Assembly (NCBI GenBank): GCA_050944475.1
Contig: JBMNRD010000001.1
Location: 372,001-436,000, forward strand
Source of the DNA: RGIG5612 sp050944475
GTDB lineage: Bacteria > Bacillota > Clostridia > Lachnospirales > Lachnospiraceae
DNA: 64,000 nucleotides
Direction of reading: 5' to 3'
The translations under genes and the position numbers were made by a program. The stretch's first letter is position 1. Each line of letters opens with the position of its first letter. The notes under the pieces are model-generated. The model was not told where the DNA came from, made no database searches, and worked only from the letters and a program-made list of their open reading frames with translations. Below are positions 61,719 to 64,000 of the stretch, in pieces.

Positions 61719-62852
61719 TTATGGAATCCTTACGGAAAACAACGGGTCTGTTTCTTCCCTTTTTTGTCGACAGGCTAAATAATCGGTGCCGAATCTCCCT
61801 GCGAGCATGTCACACAGCACAATAGCGGCCACGCTGTCAATCACGGGACAAATTCTTCTTATAATCGCCGGATCATGACGGCCCTCAATCCTGATGCTTT
61901 CATTCCGGCCCGTCAGGAAATTCACTGACATCTGTTCTTTTGATATGGACGGAGTGGGTTTTATCGCGCAGCTGAAGGTGACCGGCATGCCGTTAGTAAT
62001 GCCTCCGTTGATTCCGCCGTTTCGGTTGGATGTGGTATAGACAACCCCGTTATTCTCTCTCAACGGGTCGTTTGCTTCGCTTCCGCGCATTTCAGTCATC
62101 GCCCATGCTTCTCCGAATTCAATGCCCTTGATTCCGCCTATGCTGAACAATGCATGACTCAGCATTCCCTCAACGCTGTCAAACCACGGTTCTCCCAAAC
62201 CTGCGGGCAATCCCTTAATAGCGGTCCGGGTTACACCGCCCAAGCTGTCCCCGTCCTCAGCTGCGGCCATGATAGCGTGACACATTTTCTCTCCCGCGGC
62301 GTCATCCAGCACGGGGAATTTCTTTTCACTCAGCTCTTCTATATCACTTTCCATGTTCATCCATGAACGATCCTCCACCCCTCCGCATTTTGCAATGTGG
62401 GTTCCGATAAGGATGCCTTTTTCTGCAAGCACGGGAATCAATATTCCGCCTGCTGCCGCCAGGGCGGCTGTTACCCTGCCCGAAAAGTGGCCGCCGCCCC
62501 TGTAATCCTCAAAGCCGTTATATTTGCAAAAGGCTGTGTAATCGCTATGGGACGGACGCGCCACTCCATATTTGTAATCACCGCTTTTTGTATCCTTGTT
62601 GGGAATTATAATCGTCAGCGGGGTCCCGCAGGTTTTTCCGTTAAATACTCCGCTGATAATACTGAACTCGTCCGGCTCCCGCCTGGCCGTATCCGTTGCC
62701 ATGGAAGGACGTCTTCTTTCAAGATGCTTCCTGATTTTGTCCTCCTTAATCTCCAGTCCGGGGGCAAGTCCGTCAATAACCACACCCACCGCCGGGCCGT
62801 GACTCTCTCCGAATATGGTTACCGAAATATTGTTTCCGAACGTATTTTTCAT
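61719..62852 (-). CDS. aroC: Chorismate synthase
   Basis: Makes chorismate from EPSP with reduced FMN. The 377-residue protein has the N-terminal GESHGPAVGVVIDG, RRRPSMATDTARREPDE, and GGINGGITNGMPVTFSCAIK. It overlaps aroB by 4 bp (ATGA). Confidence 0.95.
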   Translation of the reverse strand: MKNTFGNNISVTIFGESHGPAVGVVIDGLAPGLEIKEDKIRKHLERRRPSMATDTARREPDEFSIISGVFNGKTCGTPLTIIIPNKDTKSGDYKYGVARPSHSDYTAFCKYNGFEDYRGGGHFSGRVTAALAAAGGILIPVLAEKGILIGTHIAKCGGVEDRSWMNMESDIEELSEKKFPVLDDAAGEKMCHAIMAAAEDGDSLGGVTRTAIKGLPAGLGEPWFDSVEGMLSHALFSIGGIKGIEFGEAWAMTEMRGSEANDPLRENNGVVYTTSNRNGGINGGITNGMPVTFSCAIKPTPSISKEQMSVNFLTGRNESIRIEGRHDPAIIRRICPVIDSVAAIVLCDMLAGRFGTDYLACRQKREETDPLFSVRIP

Positions 62853-63847
62853 AATCTTTCCTCCAATGCGGCAAGTTCTTCATCCCTTATCCGGCAACTG
62901 CCGATTTCCGTCACATATATAGTGGAAATGGTGTTCCCCAGACTCTTTTTGTCGTGAAGAAGATAAGGCATCAACTCCTTCGCCCCTGCATCATATTCCG
63001 TAGGCAGACCGTATTTTTCCAATACTCTCCTAATCCTCTTTCCCGCCTCATCGCCGCACATGAGAAGCATTCCCATTGCGACACATTCACCATGCAGGTA
63101 TTTCCCTGCATAAAAACTCTCTATTGCATGGCCGACGGTATGTCCGAAATTAAGAATCCTGCGTATACCCTCCTCTTTAGGATCCATTTCTACAATATCT
63201 TTTTTTATTTCCAGCGCGCCGGCAATAATCTCCTCAAGGTCATCCTCAAGGCTATCGCTTTCCTCAATCAGCTCGAACAACTCCTCGTCCGCGCAAGCCG
63301 CCATTTTTACAGCCTCGGCAAGTCCCGCCATCAGGTGCCTGTTGTCAAGTGTCTTAAGTGTATCGGGGTCTATTAACACTTTCTTTGGCTGATGAAATGC
63401 CCCGACGACGTTTTTCACCCCGTCCAAATCTATTGCCGTCTTGCCTCCGATAGAGGAATCCACCTGAGAAAGCAGCGTGGTCGGAATATTGTAAAAATCC
63501 ACGCCTCTCATATAACAGGCTGCGGCAAAGCCCGCAAGGTCGCCGACAACACCGCCGCCCACGGCCACGACACAGTCCTTTCTGGTAAATGAATTCGTTA
63601 ACATCAAGGACATCAATTTCCTGAAGTTGTCGAAATTCTTTGTCTGCTCCCCCTGTTTAAGGACAATCAGAAACGGCTCCCTGCAGGCTGCCGTCACCTT
63701 CGCGGCATACTCTTGCGGCACACCGTCATCCGTTACTACCAGCACCTTCCTGTCCAAGTCAAAATGTTCTCCCGCGCTGTCAAGTGCTCCTCTTTTCAGC
63801 AGGATGTCATAGCTGTCCTTTCCAAGTTCAAGATGAATAACCATCAT
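62849..63847 (-). CDS. aroB: 3-dehydroquinate synthase
   Basis: Cyclises DAHP to 3-dehydroquinate, NAD- and metal-dependent. Seen are VGGGVVGDLAGFAAACYMRG, PTTLLSQVDSSIGGKTAIDL and the metal-ligand His segment NFGHTVGHAIES. The 332-residue length is slightly short but complete. The start at 63847 (or the next codon, 63844) follows CGGGG. It begins 33 bp after the pheA fragment. Confidence 0.94.
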   Translation of the reverse strand: MMVIHLELGKDSYDILLKRGALDSAGEHFDLDRKVLVVTDDGVPQEYAAKVTAACREPFLIVLKQGEQTKNFDNFRKLMSLMLTNSFTRKDCVVAVGGGVVGDLAGFAAACYMRGVDFYNIPTTLLSQVDSSIGGKTAIDLDGVKNVVGAFHQPKKVLIDPDTLKTLDNRHLMAGLAEAVKMAACADEELFELIEESDSLEDDLEEIIAGALEIKKDIVEMDPKEEGIRRILNFGHTVGHAIESFYAGKYLHGECVAMGMLLMCGDEAGKRIRRVLEKYGLPTEYDAGAKELMPYLLHDKKSLGNTISTIYVTEIGSCRIRDEELAALEERL

Positions 63848-63880
63848 TTTCCCCGTTTCTTCATTTTCTTTATCAATAGC

Positions 63881-64000
63881 TTAATTATCCTCTTCGGTGT
63901 ACGCCCCCACAAGCTTCAGCTTCGCGCAAAGTGCCGACAACTCCTTCAGCATGTTCCGGCCGTTTTCAGTATTGATATCCCCTTCGCCTTCAACATAGAA
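63881..64000 (-). CDS. pheA: C-terminal end of prephenate dehydratase/P-protein (ACT domain), partial
   Basis: The last 39 residues of a gene entering from the right: FYVEGEGDINTENGRNMLKE then LSALCAKLKLVGAYTEEDN. This is the ending of an ACT regulatory domain as found in PheA, where phenylalanine binds. Its place upstream of the aro genes fits. Whether chorismate mutase is attached cannot be seen. Confidence 0.75.
   Translation of the reverse strand, partial: FYVEGEGDINTENGRNMLKELSALCAKLKLVGAYTEEDN

Overview
The window looks like chromosome of an anaerobic Clostridia-type Firmicute of moderate GC. Supporting signs are strong AGGAGG ribosome binding sites, TTGACA/TATAAT promoters, a Trp T-box leader, a cyclic-di-AMP (ydaO-type) riboswitch, YtrA-like and FCD GntR regulators, and several oxygen-sensitive Fe-S enzymes (two-subunit class I fumarase, LeuCD, ferredoxin-tailed aldo/keto reductase, [NiFe] hydrogenase). 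I cannot fix the family from this sequence. Nearly everything is on the minus strand; plus-strand genes are leuCD, one MFS transporter, a UPF0316 protein and murI. No IS element, phage gene or CRISPR array was seen.

Layout. 1-2269: partial permuted-domain GH3 glycosidase. 2370-16246: a continuous minus-strand locus for a membrane-bound, Mrp-antiporter-linked [NiFe] hydrogenase (Mbh type, group 4), read in the order promoter-hypF-hypC-hypD-hypE-mbhK-mbhL-hypA-hypB-mbhA-B-C-D-E-F-G-H(I)-M-J-N-terminator. It carries its own maturation genes and is the most interesting system here. The order is rearranged relative to archaeal mbh operons. MbhN carries four rather than two [4Fe-4S] motifs. MbhH seems fused to an MbhI-like tail. 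MbhL ends at its Ni-binding cysteines, so it needs no protease. HypF lacks the acylphosphatase domain. The hypD-hypE spacer holds a three-copy 61-bp repeat with tiny chained ORFs.

16410-28000: MATE exporter, thioesterase, PlsC acyltransferase, lipid kinase, aldo/keto reductase, Sfp-type PPTase, D-lyxose isomerase, leuCD, an ECF sigma factor with a membrane DUF4349 partner, and an MFS exporter. 27887-38029: NSS Na+ symporter, a COG2984/4120/1101 ABC uptake operon with a near-consensus promoter, thyA-folA, and a YtrA-like GntR/ABC-2 operon with a perfect inverted-repeat operator. 38145-45017: UPF0316 protein, tRNA-Ser(GCU), a GNAT acetyltransferase behind a c-di-AMP riboswitch, and a Dpp/Opp-type ABC operon with a fused double ATPase.

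45273-55290: solitary LytTR regulator, pncB-ileS, murI, class I fumarase, a small membrane protein, and ispE plus an FCD regulator behind a promoter with a 33-bp palindrome. 55314-64000: pyridoxamine kinase, T-box-controlled trpB2, then aromatic amino acid genes (aroF, aroA, an aroE-aroK fusion, aroC, aroB, and the end of pheA). The last block provides chorismate and phenylalanine precursors next to Trp synthesis. Gene starts were chosen from ribosome binding sites, family N-termini and stop/start overlaps, so several differ from the longest open frame.
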